This document shows, piece after piece, positions 28,405 to 37,881 of a stretch of DNA of 64,000 bases. The notes under the pieces were generated by a model. The model was not told the origin of the DNA. It did no database searches and worked only from the letters and a program-made list of their open reading frames with translations. The stretch is from Cupriavidus necator (GTDB lineage Bacteria > Pseudomonadota > Gammaproteobacteria > Burkholderiales > Burkholderiaceae). Within the stretch, counting starts at the first letter, position 1; every line of letters starts with the position of its first letter. The stretch is from the NCBI RefSeq assembly GCF_013141915.1, contig NZ_SROX01000005.1:291384-355383 (forward strand), read 5' to 3'. The translations under genes were made by a program, and so were the position numbers.

Positions 28405-30468
28405 ATGCGTTATCCCCACTTGTTCAAACCTTTGCAGCTCAATCAGCTGACGCTGCGCAACCGGATCGTGAGTACGGCGCATGCGGAAGTGTATGCCGAG
28501 CCTGGCGGCCTGCCAGGTGACCGCTACATTCGCTATTACGAAGAGAAGGCAAAGGGCGGCGTCGGCCTGGCGATTTGCGGCGGCTCGAGCCCCGTGTCGA
28601 TCGACAGTCCGCAGGGGTGGTGGAAGTCGGTGAATCTCTCGACCGACAAGATCATCGATCCGCTGTCACGGCTCGCCGAAACGATGCACCGGCACGGCGC
28701 CAAGATCATGATCCAGGCCACGCACATGGGACGCCGCTCGGCGTTCCATGGCGAGCACTGGCCGCACCTGATGACGCCGTCCGGCGTGCGCGAGCCCGTG
28801 CACCGTGGCAACGCGAAGATCATCGAGGTCGAGGAGATCCGCCGCATCATCGCGGACTTCGCGGCCGCTGCCAGGCGCGTGAAGGACGCGGGCATGGACG
28901 GCATCGAGATCTCGGCCGCCCACCAGCACCTGATTGACCAGTTCTGGAGCCCGCGCACGAACTTCCGCACCGACGAGTGGGGCGGTAGCGTTGAGAACCG
29001 GATGCGCTTCGGCGTGGAGGTGCTCAAGGCGGTGCGAGAGGTGGTCGGCAAGGACTTCTGCGTCGGCCTGCGCATGTGCGGCGACGAGTTCCATGAAGAC
29101 GGTCTCGATCACGAGCAACTGAAGGAGATCGCGCAGGCGATGTCCGAGTCGGGGCTTGTCGACTATATCGGCGTGGTCGGCTCCGGCGCCGACACGCACA
29201 ACACGCTCGCAAACTGCATGCCGCCGATGGCGCTGCCGCCCGAGCCGTTCGTGCATCTCGCGGCGGGCATCAAGTCGGTGATCAAGGTACCGTTGATGCA
29301 CGCGCAGAGCATCCGTGACGCGGGCCAGGCCGAGCGCCTGCTCGCCAACGGCATGGTCGACCTGGTCGGCATGACGCGTGCCCAGATTGCCGACCCGCAC
29401 ATGGTCATCAAGATTCGCGACGGCCGCGAGGACGAGATCAAGCAATGCGTCGGCGCGAACTACTGCATCGACCGCCAGTACAACGGCCTCGACGTGCTGT
29501 GCGTGCAGAACGCCGCGACCTCGCGCGAGGCGACGATGCCGCACATCATCGAGAAGTCGCGCGGCCCGAAGCGCAAGGTCGTCGTGGTCGGTGCCGGGCC
29601 GGGTGGCCTGGAGGCGGCGCGCGTCGCGCGTTCGCGCGGCCATGACGTCGTGCTGTTCGAGAAGAACACCGAAGTGGGCGGGCAGATCCTGCTCGCCGCC
29701 AAGGCACCGCAGCGCGAGCAGATGCAGGGCATCGTGCGCTGGTTCGACATGGAGACCAAGCGCCTCGGCGTCGACCGGAGGCTGGGTGTCGAGGCGGACG
29801 CGAAGACGATCATGGCAGAGAAGCCGGACATCATCGTGCTCGCGACGGGCGGCCGTGCATTCTCCGATCAGGTGCCCGGCTGGGCCGTCGCCGAAGGGCT
29901 CGCGGTCAGTTCGTGGGACGTGCTGGCCGGCCATGTCGAGGCGAAGGAAAACGTGCTCGTCTACGACGGGGTCAGCACGCACGCAGGCGCGGGCGTAGCC
30001 GACTACCTGGCGAGCCGCGGTGCGAAGGTCGAGATCGTGACGCCGGACGTCAAGGTGGCCGACGACTGCGGCGGCACCACCTTCCCGATCTTCTATCGCC
30101 GCCTGTACGCGCAGGGTGTGATTCATACGCCGAACTACTGGCTCGATCGCGTCTACGAGGAAGGCGGCAAGAAGATCGCGGTGCTGCGCAACGAGTACAC
30201 GGAAGAGCTCGAGGAGCGCGCGGTCGACCAGGTCGTGATCGAGAACGGCTCGACACCGAACGACGCGCTGTACTGGAAGCTCAAGCCGGAATCGGTCAAC
30301 CGCGGCCAGGTCGACGTCCACAAGCTGTTTGCGTCGGAGCCGCAGCCGAGTCTGTCGGAAACGCTCGGCAACGGCCGCTTCCTGTTGTTCCGCGTCGGCG
30401 ACTGCATCTCGATGCACAACATCCACGGCGCCATCTATGACGCGCTGCGGCTCGTGAAGGATTTCTGA
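28405..30468 (+). CDS. dgcA: Dimethylglycine demethylation protein DgcA (old-yellow-enzyme type)
   Basis: A 687-residue flavoprotein of the trimethylamine-dehydrogenase/dienoyl-CoA-reductase type that demethylates dimethylglycine to sarcosine. The N-terminal FMN barrel starts YPHLFKPLQLNQLTLRNRIV and contains AAHQHLIDQFWSPRTN. The cluster region is C-x5-C-x11-C (CVGANYC...C): the second cysteine of the usual CxxCxxC is Ala. The C-terminal part binds FAD/NAD (VVVGAGPGGLEAARVA). It is followed by dgcB after 2 bp. Confidence 0.92.
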   Translation: MRYPHLFKPLQLNQLTLRNRIVSTAHAEVYAEPGGLPGDRYIRYYEEKAKGGVGLAICGGSSPVSIDSPQGWWKSVNLSTDKIIDPLSRLAETMHRHGAKIMIQATHMGRRSAFHGEHWPHLMTPSGVREPVHRGNAKIIEVEEIRRIIADFAAAARRVKDAGMDGIEISAAHQHLIDQFWSPRTNFRTDEWGGSVENRMRFGVEVLKAVREVVGKDFCVGLRMCGDEFHEDGLDHEQLKEIAQAMSESGLVDYIGVVGSGADTHNTLANCMPPMALPPEPFVHLAAGIKSVIKVPLMHAQSIRDAGQAERLLANGMVDLVGMTRAQIADPHMVIKIRDGREDEIKQCVGANYCIDRQYNGLDVLCVQNAATSREATMPHIIEKSRGPKRKVVVVGAGPGGLEAARVARSRGHDVVLFEKNTEVGGQILLAAKAPQREQMQGIVRWFDMETKRLGVDRRLGVEADAKTIMAEKPDIIVLATGGRAFSDQVPGWAVAEGLAVSSWDVLAGHVEAKENVLVYDGVSTHAGAGVADYLASRGAKVEIVTPDVKVADDCGGTTFPIFYRRLYAQGVIHTPNYWLDRVYEEGGKKIAVLRNEYTEELEERAVDQVVIENGSTPNDALYWKLKPESVNRGQVDVHKLFASEPQPSLSETLGNGRFLLFRVGDCISMHNIHGAIYDALRLVKDF

Positions 30469-30470
30469 CG

Positions 30471-32396
30471 ATGAATCCGTCCCTCCTGATTACCGTTCTG
30501 CTGTGGCTGTCGGTGGCGGGGCTCGCGTTCGCGGTCGTGAAGCGCGCGTCGTACTGGCGGCTCGGCCGGGCGACCGCGCCCGGATCGTTCGGCATCGCTA
30601 ACCTGCTGGCCATCCCGAAGCGCTATTTCGTCGACCTGCACCACGTCGTCGCCCGCGATCCGTACATCGCCAGGACGCACGTCGCCACGGCCGGCGGCGC
30701 GATTGCCGCGCTGGCGCTTGTGTTCGTCAACTACGGTCTCGCCATCTACTCGCCATGGCTCGATCGGGCAATCTTTGCCGCGGCGGTGGCGATGCTGGTT
30801 GGCGCGGTGTTCGTCTGGCGCCGGCGGGCCGCCAAGGACGTGCCCGCACGCCTGTCGAAGGGGCCATGGAATACGCTGCCATGGCTGCTCGGTTCGTTCG
30901 CGCTCGGCCTCGTGCTGTTCGTGGTCGTGCCGGCTGGCGTCATGTCCGGTGCGTTCGCGGTGGCCTGCGCGCTGCTGATCGGCGCCGGCGCGTTCGCGAT
31001 GACGTTCGGCGCGGCAAAAGGCGGCCCGATGAAGCACGCGATCGCGGGCCTCATGCATCTGGCGTTTCATCCGCGCCAGGAACGGTTTGCCGGCAAGCCT
31101 GACGCGTACACCGGCAGCGGCACCGCCACACCGCCGACCGCGCTCAAGCTGCCCGAGATCGATAAGCAGGAGTACGGCGTGGCCCGGCCCGTGGAGTTCC
31201 GCTGGAACCAGCTGCTGAGCTTTGATGCCTGCGTGCAGTGTGGCAAGTGCGAGGCCGCGTGTCCCGCGTTCGCCTCGGGCCAGCCGCTCAATCCGAAGAA
31301 ACTGATCCAGGATCTCGTTGTCGGCATGGCGGGCGGCACCGATGCCGCGTACGCCGGAAGCCCCACTCCGGGCATTCCGGTCGGCCGCCATCGCGGCGAG
31401 CCGAATGGCCCGATCGTGTCGGGCCTGATCGATGCGCAGACGCTGTGGTCGTGCACGACCTGCCGAGCCTGCGTGCAGGAGTGCCCGATGCTGATCGAGC
31501 ACGTCGATGCGATCGTCGATATGCGCCGCAACCAGACGCTTGTGCACGGCACCGTGCCGGGCAAAGGCGCCGAAGTGCTCGCGAACCTGCGCGAGACCGG
31601 CACGATGGGCGGCTACGACACCGCAGCGCGCTATGACTGGTCGGTCGACCTCAGTGCACCGGTCGCGCAGCGGGGCAAGGCGGTGGACGTGCTGATCGTT
31701 GCCGGCGAGGGCGCCTTCGACATGCGCTATCAGCGCACGCTGCGGGCTTTCGTGAAGGTGCTGAACAAGGCTGGCGTCGATTATGCGGTGCTCGGTAGCG
31801 TGGAAACGGACACCGGCGATGTGGCCCGCCGTCTCGGCGACGAGGCGACGTTCCAGCAAATGGCCAGGCGCCTGATCGGCACGCTCGGCACGCTGTCCTT
31901 CGGGCAGATCGTGACAGCAGATCCGCACGTGATGCACAGCCTGCGCAACGAGTATCGCGCCCTGGGCTTGCGCGTCACGGTCAAGCATCACACGAGCTAC
32001 CTCGCCGAACTGGCCGACAGCGGCCGCATTGCGCCGAAGGCGGTTGAAGCGCTGCGCGAGAAGGTCACCACCTATCACGACCCCTGCTATCTCGGTCGCT
32101 ACAACGGCGAGACCGAGGCGCCGCGCAAGCTGCTGAAGACGATCGGCATCAAGGTGGTCGAGATGGAACGCCATGGCATGCGTGGCCGCTGCTGCGGCGG
32201 CGGCGGCGGCGCGCCGTTGACCGATATCCCGGGCAAGCAGCGCATCCCCGATATCCGCGTCGCCGATGCGCGCGCTGTGGGCGCGGAAGTGGTCGCGGTC
32301 GGGTGTCCGAACTGCACGGCAATGCTCGAAGGCGTGGTCGGCCCGCGCCCGGACGTGCTCGATGTGGCCGAACTTGTTGCGGCCTCGCTGGAGTGA
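30471..32396 (+). CDS. dgcB: Dimethylglycine demethylation iron-sulfur protein DgcB
   Basis: A 641-residue membrane-anchored iron-sulfur protein. Several N-terminal transmembrane helices are followed by two 4Fe-4S motifs (CVQCGKCEAAC and CTTCRACVQEC) and two CCG domains (DPCYLGRYNG; RGRCCGGGGG; GCPNC). It is like GlcF/HdrD proteins that move electrons from a flavoprotein to quinone. Here it would drain electrons from DgcA through the operon's own electron-transfer flavoprotein. Confidence 0.92.
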   Translation: MNPSLLITVLLWLSVAGLAFAVVKRASYWRLGRATAPGSFGIANLLAIPKRYFVDLHHVVARDPYIARTHVATAGGAIAALALVFVNYGLAIYSPWLDRAIFAAAVAMLVGAVFVWRRRAAKDVPARLSKGPWNTLPWLLGSFALGLVLFVVVPAGVMSGAFAVACALLIGAGAFAMTFGAAKGGPMKHAIAGLMHLAFHPRQERFAGKPDAYTGSGTATPPTALKLPEIDKQEYGVARPVEFRWNQLLSFDACVQCGKCEAACPAFASGQPLNPKKLIQDLVVGMAGGTDAAYAGSPTPGIPVGRHRGEPNGPIVSGLIDAQTLWSCTTCRACVQECPMLIEHVDAIVDMRRNQTLVHGTVPGKGAEVLANLRETGTMGGYDTAARYDWSVDLSAPVAQRGKAVDVLIVAGEGAFDMRYQRTLRAFVKVLNKAGVDYAVLGSVETDTGDVARRLGDEATFQQMARRLIGTLGTLSFGQIVTADPHVMHSLRNEYRALGLRVTVKHHTSYLAELADSGRIAPKAVEALREKVTTYHDPCYLGRYNGETEAPRKLLKTIGIKVVEMERHGMRGRCCGGGGGAPLTDIPGKQRIPDIRVADARAVGAEVVAVGCPNCTAMLEGVVGPRPDVLDVAELVAASLE

Positions 32397-32400
32397 TTCG

Positions 32401-33570
32401 ATGAACAAGATCCCCCGTATGGATCCACGCCGGCCGTTCGTGATCACGGCGGCGGGCCTGAGAAGAATCACGCTCGGCGAAACCGGCAGCGCGGATCCGA
32501 ACGCCGCGCACTGGCCCGGGCACGGCCACGGCGCGACGGCGGCGAGGCCGCGCCGGGCGGTCAGCGACCCGCGGCAGGTACTGCTCGTCGCCGCGCACAG
32601 CGAGCGCGGAGCACTCGACGATCATGCGTGCCAGGCGCTCGCCGCGGCCGCGCTGCTTGCCGATGCGCAGACTGAGGTCGCGCTGCTGGTGTTCGGCGAG
32701 CTGAAGGACGACGCGGCGGCGCTTGGCGCCGACAAGGTCATCGCGCTGCCCGCATTCGATCGCCGCGCGTTTGAGCCCGATGCCGAGCTGCGGGCGCTGC
32801 TGGCCTGCGCGGCCGCGCTGTCGCCGAAGCATCTCTTCCTGCCGGATAACGCCACCGGCGACGGCGATCTTGGCCGCCGCTACGTGGCGGCGACCGGCGC
32901 GAGCGTCGCGACGCATGTAAACGAGATCGACGCGCGCCACGTCGGCACCTATGCACAGGCGAAACGCGCGTTTGCGACCCGCTCGCTGCCCGACGTGATC
33001 CTGCTTGCACCGGGCGCGGTCGACACCAAGCTGCCGTTCACCGGCGCGGGACAGGCCATGTCCGGCGATTTCCTGCTCGGAATCGGCGACAGCTCGCAGC
33101 CGTACCGCGACCTGGGCCTGGAGGAGATCGATGCCGCACAGGTCGCGCTCGAGGAAGCGGACTTCATCGTGTCGGCCGGCAACGGCGTAGCCGATATCGG
33201 TGCGTTCGAGCAGCTCGCCGGCGTGTTCGGCGCGGCGATCGCCGCGAGCCGTGTCGCGGTCGACAACGGCCATTTCACGCGCGACAAGCAGGTGGGGGCG
33301 ACCGGCAAGACGGTCGAGGCGAGCGTCTATATCGCGTTCGGCATCTCGGGCGCCGTGCAGCACCTGCAGGGCATCAAGGACTGCCGTCACGTAATCGCCG
33401 TCAACCTGGACGGCAGCGCACCCATTGCCAAGCGCGCGAACCTGACCATCGTCGGCGACGCCAACGAGACGATCGCGGCGCTGATCGAAGCGGTGCAGGC
33501 CGCGCGCCGCGCGAACGGAAAGGCGCCGGCCGCGGCCAGCGTCCGCGAACCCTTAGGAGCCGCAGCATGA
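32401..33570 (+). CDS. etfA: Electron transfer flavoprotein, alpha subunit
   Basis: A 389-residue ETF alpha subunit. The C-terminal FAD region is standard: VGATGKTVEASVYIAFGISG, then AVQHLQGIKDCRHVIAVNLD. The N-terminal part has an extension of about 55 residues rich in Gly, His and Pro before the ETF fold. It starts 5 bp after dgcB and overlaps etfB by 4 bp (ATGA). It is a pathway-dedicated carrier, distinct from housekeeping ETF. Confidence 0.9.
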   Translation: MNKIPRMDPRRPFVITAAGLRRITLGETGSADPNAAHWPGHGHGATAARPRRAVSDPRQVLLVAAHSERGALDDHACQALAAAALLADAQTEVALLVFGELKDDAAALGADKVIALPAFDRRAFEPDAELRALLACAAALSPKHLFLPDNATGDGDLGRRYVAATGASVATHVNEIDARHVGTYAQAKRAFATRSLPDVILLAPGAVDTKLPFTGAGQAMSGDFLLGIGDSSQPYRDLGLEEIDAAQVALEEADFIVSAGNGVADIGAFEQLAGVFGAAIAASRVAVDNGHFTRDKQVGATGKTVEASVYIAFGISGAVQHLQGIKDCRHVIAVNLDGSAPIAKRANLTIVGDANETIAALIEAVQAARRANGKAPAAASVREPLGAAA

Positions 33571-34352
33571 ACGCCCCCCAGCAAATCCGACGCATCGCGG
33601 TGCTGGTGTCGGTCGGCCGTCATCCGCTCAGCGGCGCGCGGCGCTACAGCCGCAACGACGCGGCGGCGCTCGAAATCGGCCTGGCGCTCGCGGACAAACA
33701 TCGCGCGCAACTGGCGGTACTGCACGCGGGCGACGCCGCGGAGCCGGCGCTCGCCGAGTACCTGGCGCTCGGGGCACGCGAAGTCGAGGTGCTCGCATGC
33801 GGGGCAGCGGATGACCCCGGGCGCACATTGGCCGCGCGCGTGAAGGACTACGACCTCGTGCTGACCGGTACCCGCGCGGAAGGCGCGTACGACACCGGGA
33901 TGCTGCCCTACCAGGTCGCCGCGGCGCTGGGGCGCCCGCTGCTTGCCGCGGCCGTCGATGTCGGCGTCGCCGACGGCCGCGCCACCGTGCGTCAGTTCCT
34001 GCCGAAGGGACTGCGCCGGCGCGTCGAGGCGGTGCTGCCGGCCGTGGTGGCCGTCCATCCGCTCGCGAACGTGCAGCCGCGCTATGCGTACGCACGGCTG
34101 CGTGCGGGCGCGATCCGGACGGCGCCCGCGGCGCGATTCGAAGACGCCGGCGCCGCCGCGTGGACACTCGGCGCTCCCGAGCGCAAGCCAGTCAGGCTGG
34201 CCGCCGCCGAGAAGCGCTCCGGTCACGCCCGGATGCTGTCGGCGACGACGACCGAGAGCCGCGGCGGAAACGTCGTAAACGGAGGGACTTCGGTCGAAAA
34301 AGCACAAGTCATCCTCGCGTACTTGCGCGAGCATCAACTCATCGACTACTGA
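33567..34352 (+). CDS. etfB: Electron transfer flavoprotein, beta subunit
   Basis: A 261-residue ETF beta subunit: IAVLVSVGRHPLSGARRYSRNDAAALEIGLAL, then LVLTGTRAEGAYDTGMLPYQVAAALGRPLL. It pairs with the preceding alpha gene by overlap. A short Arg/Ala-rich insertion precedes the end VEKAQVILAYLREHQLIDY. It likely moves electrons among DgcAB, GbcB or other dehydrogenases. Confidence 0.9.
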   Translation: MNAPQQIRRIAVLVSVGRHPLSGARRYSRNDAAALEIGLALADKHRAQLAVLHAGDAAEPALAEYLALGAREVEVLACGAADDPGRTLAARVKDYDLVLTGTRAEGAYDTGMLPYQVAAALGRPLLAAAVDVGVADGRATVRQFLPKGLRRRVEAVLPAVVAVHPLANVQPRYAYARLRAGAIRTAPAARFEDAGAAAWTLGAPERKPVRLAAAEKRSGHARMLSATTTESRGGNVVNGGTSVEKAQVILAYLREHQLIDY

Positions 34353-34405
34353 TGTTGCCGATCGGTCGGCAAACCAACAGAGAATAAGGAATCCGGAGCC
34401 AAACG

Positions 34406-35647
34406 ATGAAAGTATCGGCAGACATTCGTGCGCTGGTGGACCGGCGCAAGCAAGGCTACAGCCTCGAGGCGCCTTTCTATCAGAGTGAAGAGATTTTCGC
34501 GCTCGACATGGAAGCGATCTTCCGCAAGCACTGGATCCACGTGGCGGTCGAGCCGGACGTGCCCGAGCCGGGCGACTACGTGACGGTCGAGCTGGGCCCC
34601 GACTCGATCCTGGTCGTGCGCGACGACGACATGCAGGTGCGCGCTTTCCATAACGTGTGCCGCCATCGCGGCGCGCGCCTGTGCAACGAGGACAAGGGCA
34701 CGGTCGGCAATATCGTCTGCCCATATCACAGCTGGACCTACAACCTGAACGGCGACCTGATGTTCGCCGAGCACATGGGCGAGAAGTTCGACCGCTGCAA
34801 GCACAGCCTCAAGGCGGTCCATGTGCAGAACCTGGCGGGGCTGATCTTCGTCTGCCTGGCGGACGAGCCGCCCGCCGACTTCGCCGCGATGCGCGCCGCG
34901 ATGGAGCCGTACCTGCTCCCGCACGACCTGCCGAACACGAAGATCGCCGCGCAGGTCGATATCATCGAAAAGGGCAACTGGAAGCTCACGATGGAAAACA
35001 ACCGCGAGTGCTATCACTGCGTGGCGAACCATCCCGAGCTGACCGTCTCGCTATACGAGTACGGATTCGGCTATCAGCACTCGCCGGCCAACGCCGAGGG
35101 CATGGCAGCGTTCGAGAGAACCTGCATCGAGCGCGCGGCGCAGTGGGAAGCGCTGAACCTGCCGTCGTCCGAAATCGAGCGCCTGCTCGACACCACCGGC
35201 TTCCGCACGCAGCGCCTGCCGCTCGACCGCAGCGGCGAATCGCAGACGCTCGATGCGAAGGTCGCCTCGAAGAAGCTGCTCGGCAACTTCGCGCAGGCCG
35301 ACCTGGGCGGGCTTTCGTTCTGGACCCAGCCGAACGCATGGCATCACTTCATGAGCGACCACATCGTCACGTTCTCGGTGATTCCGCTGTCTGCCGGCGA
35401 AACGCTGGTGCGAACGAAGTGGCTCGTCCACAAGGATGCGCAGGAAGGTGTCGACTACGACGTCGAGAACCTGACGGCCGTGTGGAACGCGACCAACGAC
35501 CAGGACCGCGTGCTGGTCGAGTATTCGCAGCGCGGCGCGGCCAGCAGCGCGTACGAGCCCGGCCCGTACTCGCCGTTCACCGAAGGTCTCGTCGAGAAGT
35601 TCTCGGCCTGGTATATCCGCCGGCTCGCCGAGCAGACGGACGCCTAG
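34406..35647 (+). CDS. gbcA: Glycine betaine monooxygenase, Rieske oxygenase subunit
   Basis: A 413-residue Rieske non-haem iron oxygenase that demethylates betaine to dimethylglycine, releasing formaldehyde. The Rieske ligands are C85-x-H87 and C105-x2-H108 (CRHRGARLC; CPYHSW). The mononuclear iron site is NNRECYHCVANHPEL (two His) with a late Asp. It precedes gbcB by 21 bp. Length and motifs match GbcA. Confidence 0.95.
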   Translation: MKVSADIRALVDRRKQGYSLEAPFYQSEEIFALDMEAIFRKHWIHVAVEPDVPEPGDYVTVELGPDSILVVRDDDMQVRAFHNVCRHRGARLCNEDKGTVGNIVCPYHSWTYNLNGDLMFAEHMGEKFDRCKHSLKAVHVQNLAGLIFVCLADEPPADFAAMRAAMEPYLLPHDLPNTKIAAQVDIIEKGNWKLTMENNRECYHCVANHPELTVSLYEYGFGYQHSPANAEGMAAFERTCIERAAQWEALNLPSSEIERLLDTTGFRTQRLPLDRSGESQTLDAKVASKKLLGNFAQADLGGLSFWTQPNAWHHFMSDHIVTFSVIPLSAGETLVRTKWLVHKDAQEGVDYDVENLTAVWNATNDQDRVLVEYSQRGAASSAYEPGPYSPFTEGLVEKFSAWYIRRLAEQTDA

Positions 35648-35668
35648 GCGAAAGCGAAGGAAGGGGAG

Positions 35669-36835
35669 ATGGAGATGATGCGCGATGCGGTCCAATTCGA
35701 GCCCGCCGACAGCCGGGTGACACGCGTGGCGTTCTGGAGTGCGCTCCCTGAACGCTGGACGAGCGACATCGAGGAAACACTTGTGTGCTGCCACGTGCGG
35801 CAGGAAACGCACGATGTGAAGAGCTTCTTCTTCCATTCGCCGGAGGGCCGCGCGTTCGTGTTCGAGCCGGGGCAGTTCATCACGCTGGAGCTCGAGATCG
35901 AGGGCGAGACGATCAACCGGTGCTACACGATCTCGTCGTCGCCCGCGCGGCCGCATACGCTCGCCATCACGGTCAAGCGGGTGCCGGGCGGCAAGGTGTC
36001 AAACTGGCTGCACGACAACTTGCGGCCGGGCGCACCGATCCGGGTGCTCGGCCCGGCCGGCGAGTTCACCTGCGCGCGGCATCCGGCGCGCAAGTATCTG
36101 TTCCTGTCCGCGGGCTCGGGTGTCACGCCGTTGATGTCGATGAGCCGTGCACACCATGATCTCGGCGAGGATCGCGACATCGTGTTCGTGCACAGCGCGC
36201 GCACGCCGGACGACATCATCTTCGCGCGCGAGTTGGACCTGATCGCGTCAAACCACGCCAACTTCCGCACCTCTTTTGTGTGCGAACGGGTTGGCGCGCG
36301 TACCAACTGGGCTGGCATGACGGGTTTCCTGTCGCTGCCGTTGCTGAAGCTGATCGCGCCGGACTTCATGGAACGCGAGGTCTTTACGTGTGGGCCGGCG
36401 CCGTACATGAAGGCGGTGCGCGACCTGCTCGACGAGGCCGGCTTTGATCGCAGGCGCTACCACGAGGAGAGTTTCTCGTTCGAGACGCTGGTCGCCGAGG
36501 CCGAGGCCGAGGCCGCGCTCGACGTGCCGGCTGCCAGCACCGCGCCGGCGACAAACGGCGATGCCGACATGGCGCGGTTCAGCGTCAGTTTCGCCAAGAG
36601 CCACCGCGAGATCCTCTGCGGTTCGGGTCAGCATGTACTCGACGCGGCGCGGCAATCGGGCGTGCGGCTGCCGGCGTCGTGCACCCAGGGCATGTGTGGC
36701 ACCTGCAAGGTCAAGCTCGTGTCGGGCCAGGTCGAAATGAAGCACAACGGCGGCATCCGCCAGCGCGAGATCGACCAGGGGATGGTGTTGTTGTGCTGCA
36801 GCAAGCCGCTGTCGGATCTCATCATCGATAAGTAG
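35669..36835 (+). CDS. gbcB: Glycine betaine monooxygenase, reductase subunit
   Basis: A 388-residue reductase. The FAD-binding region is CYTISSSPARP, the NAD region is GSGVTPLMSMSRA, and a C-terminal plant-type 2Fe-2S domain is CTQGMCGTCKVKL...CCSKP. A linker rich in Glu and Ala joins the domains. It passes electrons from NADH to GbcA. Start 35669 follows GGGGAG. Confidence 0.95.
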   Translation: MEMMRDAVQFEPADSRVTRVAFWSALPERWTSDIEETLVCCHVRQETHDVKSFFFHSPEGRAFVFEPGQFITLELEIEGETINRCYTISSSPARPHTLAITVKRVPGGKVSNWLHDNLRPGAPIRVLGPAGEFTCARHPARKYLFLSAGSGVTPLMSMSRAHHDLGEDRDIVFVHSARTPDDIIFARELDLIASNHANFRTSFVCERVGARTNWAGMTGFLSLPLLKLIAPDFMEREVFTCGPAPYMKAVRDLLDEAGFDRRRYHEESFSFETLVAEAEAEAALDVPAASTAPATNGDADMARFSVSFAKSHREILCGSGQHVLDAARQSGVRLPASCTQGMCGTCKVKLVSGQVEMKHNGGIRQREIDQGMVLLCCSKPLSDLIIDK

Positions 36836-36856
36836 GGCAGGCGCATGCCACGCAGA

Positions 36857-36878
36857 CGACGGTCGATGAGGACCGTCG
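36857..36878. repeat. Hairpin between gbcB and the binding-protein gene
   Basis: CGACGGTC-GATGAG-GACCGTCG, an 8-bp perfect stem, 22 bp after gbcB. It may stabilise the upstream mRNA or help set the high level of the binding protein relative to gbcB. No T-tract follows. Confidence 0.4.
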
Positions 36879-36906
36879 GGCCGCTCTCTCGACGATTCTA
36901 AGTACA

Positions 36907-36924
36907 CGGGGCGTTTCCGCCCCG
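36907..36924 (+). promoter_or_regulatory. Hairpin just upstream of the binding-protein ribosome site
   Basis: CGGGGCG-TTTC-CGCCCCG lies 6 bp before the GGAGGT ribosome site of the periplasmic binding protein. A 5'-end hairpin at this distance could protect a processed transcript. Confidence 0.35.
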
Positions 36925-36941
36925 ACCAATGGAGGTATGCC

Positions 36942-37805
36942 ATGAAGCTGCTTGCAAAGCTGTTTTTCACCGGCGCGGCGTCGGTGATGATGACATGGAG
37001 CGCGTTCGCGCTAGGGGATGCCAAACCGACCTTGAAGATAGGCTACGTCGAGGGTTGGGACGACAGCGTCGCGACGACCAACGTCGCGGCGCGGATCATC
37101 GAGAAGAAGCTGGGATACCCGGTGCAACTGGTGCCGCTCGCGGCAGGCGTGATGTGGCAGGGTGTCGCGCGCGGCGATCTCGATGCGACGCTGTCCGCCT
37201 GGCTGCCGGTTACGCAGGGCGCGTACTGGGACCAGTTCAAGACCAAGGTGGTCAATCTCGGCCCCAACTTCACCGAGGCAAGGATTGGCCTGATCGTTCC
37301 GGAATCGGTGAGCGCGAAGAGCATCGACGACCTGAACGCGCAGAAGGGGAAGTTCGAAGGCCGCATCGTCGGCATAGACGCCGGCGCCGGCGTGATGCGC
37401 AAGGCCTCCGAGGCGATCAAGAGCTATGGCCTAAGTTACTCGCTGATGCCGAGTTCGGGCAGTGCGATGACAGCGGAACTGGCGCGCGCGATGAACGCGA
37501 ACAAGCCGGTGATCGTGACGGGCTGGGCGCCGCACTGGATGTTCGCCAAATGGAAGCTGCGTTTCCTCGACGATCCGAAGAAGGTGTTCGGCGATGCCGA
37601 GCACGTCGACAACATCGTGAATCCCGGGCTTGAGGCAAAGGCGAAGCCGGTCGTCGGGTTCCTGAAGAAATTCCAGTGGAAGCCAGGCGAGATCGACAGC
37701 GTGATGCTGGCGATCCAGGGCGGCACGAAACCCGATGCGGCCGCCGATGCGTGGATCTCCGCGAACGCGGAGCGCGTCAATGCGTGGATCGAGGTCGAGC
37801 GCTAA
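36942..37805 (+). CDS. Glycine betaine/choline ABC transporter, substrate-binding protein
   Basis: A 287-residue periplasmic OpuAC/ProX-type binding protein with a signal peptide (MKLLAKLFFTGAASVMMTWSAFA). It contains VEGWDDSVATTN, GDLDATLSAWLPVTQGAYWD, IVGIDAGAGVMRKA and TGWAPHWMFAKWKLRFLDDP; the Trp residues suit a cation-pi box for a quaternary ammonium group. The ATPase and permease genes lie on the other side of purU. Confidence 0.9.
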   Translation: MKLLAKLFFTGAASVMMTWSAFALGDAKPTLKIGYVEGWDDSVATTNVAARIIEKKLGYPVQLVPLAAGVMWQGVARGDLDATLSAWLPVTQGAYWDQFKTKVVNLGPNFTEARIGLIVPESVSAKSIDDLNAQKGKFEGRIVGIDAGAGVMRKASEAIKSYGLSYSLMPSSGSAMTAELARAMNANKPVIVTGWAPHWMFAKWKLRFLDDPKKVFGDAEHVDNIVNPGLEAKAKPVVGFLKKFQWKPGEIDSVMLAIQGGTKPDAAADAWISANAERVNAWIEVER

Positions 37806-37833
37806 TTCGTCAAACGACACAGCAGAACCAGCA

Positions 37834-37872
37834 GGCACCGGCCACGCTCGCATTGCGCGCGTGGCCGGTGCC
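37834..37872. terminator. Bidirectional terminator between the binding-protein gene and purU
   Basis: A perfect 14-bp stem (GGCACCGGCCACGC with GCGTGGCCGGTGCC) and an 11-nt loop, between two convergent genes. The ATTT after the stem is short, so termination may be partial. Confidence 0.75.
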
Positions 37873-37881
37873 ATTTAGGGC

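Noticed and set aside
28666..30426. 586-codon open frame opposite dgcA
   Set aside because: It is antisense to a clearly coding gene; GC-rich codon bias leaves the complementary frame open and the product has no domain.
30435..32471. 678-codon open frame opposite dgcB
   Set aside because: Same antisense effect; the product is low-complexity and rich in Arg, His and Ala with no recognisable family.
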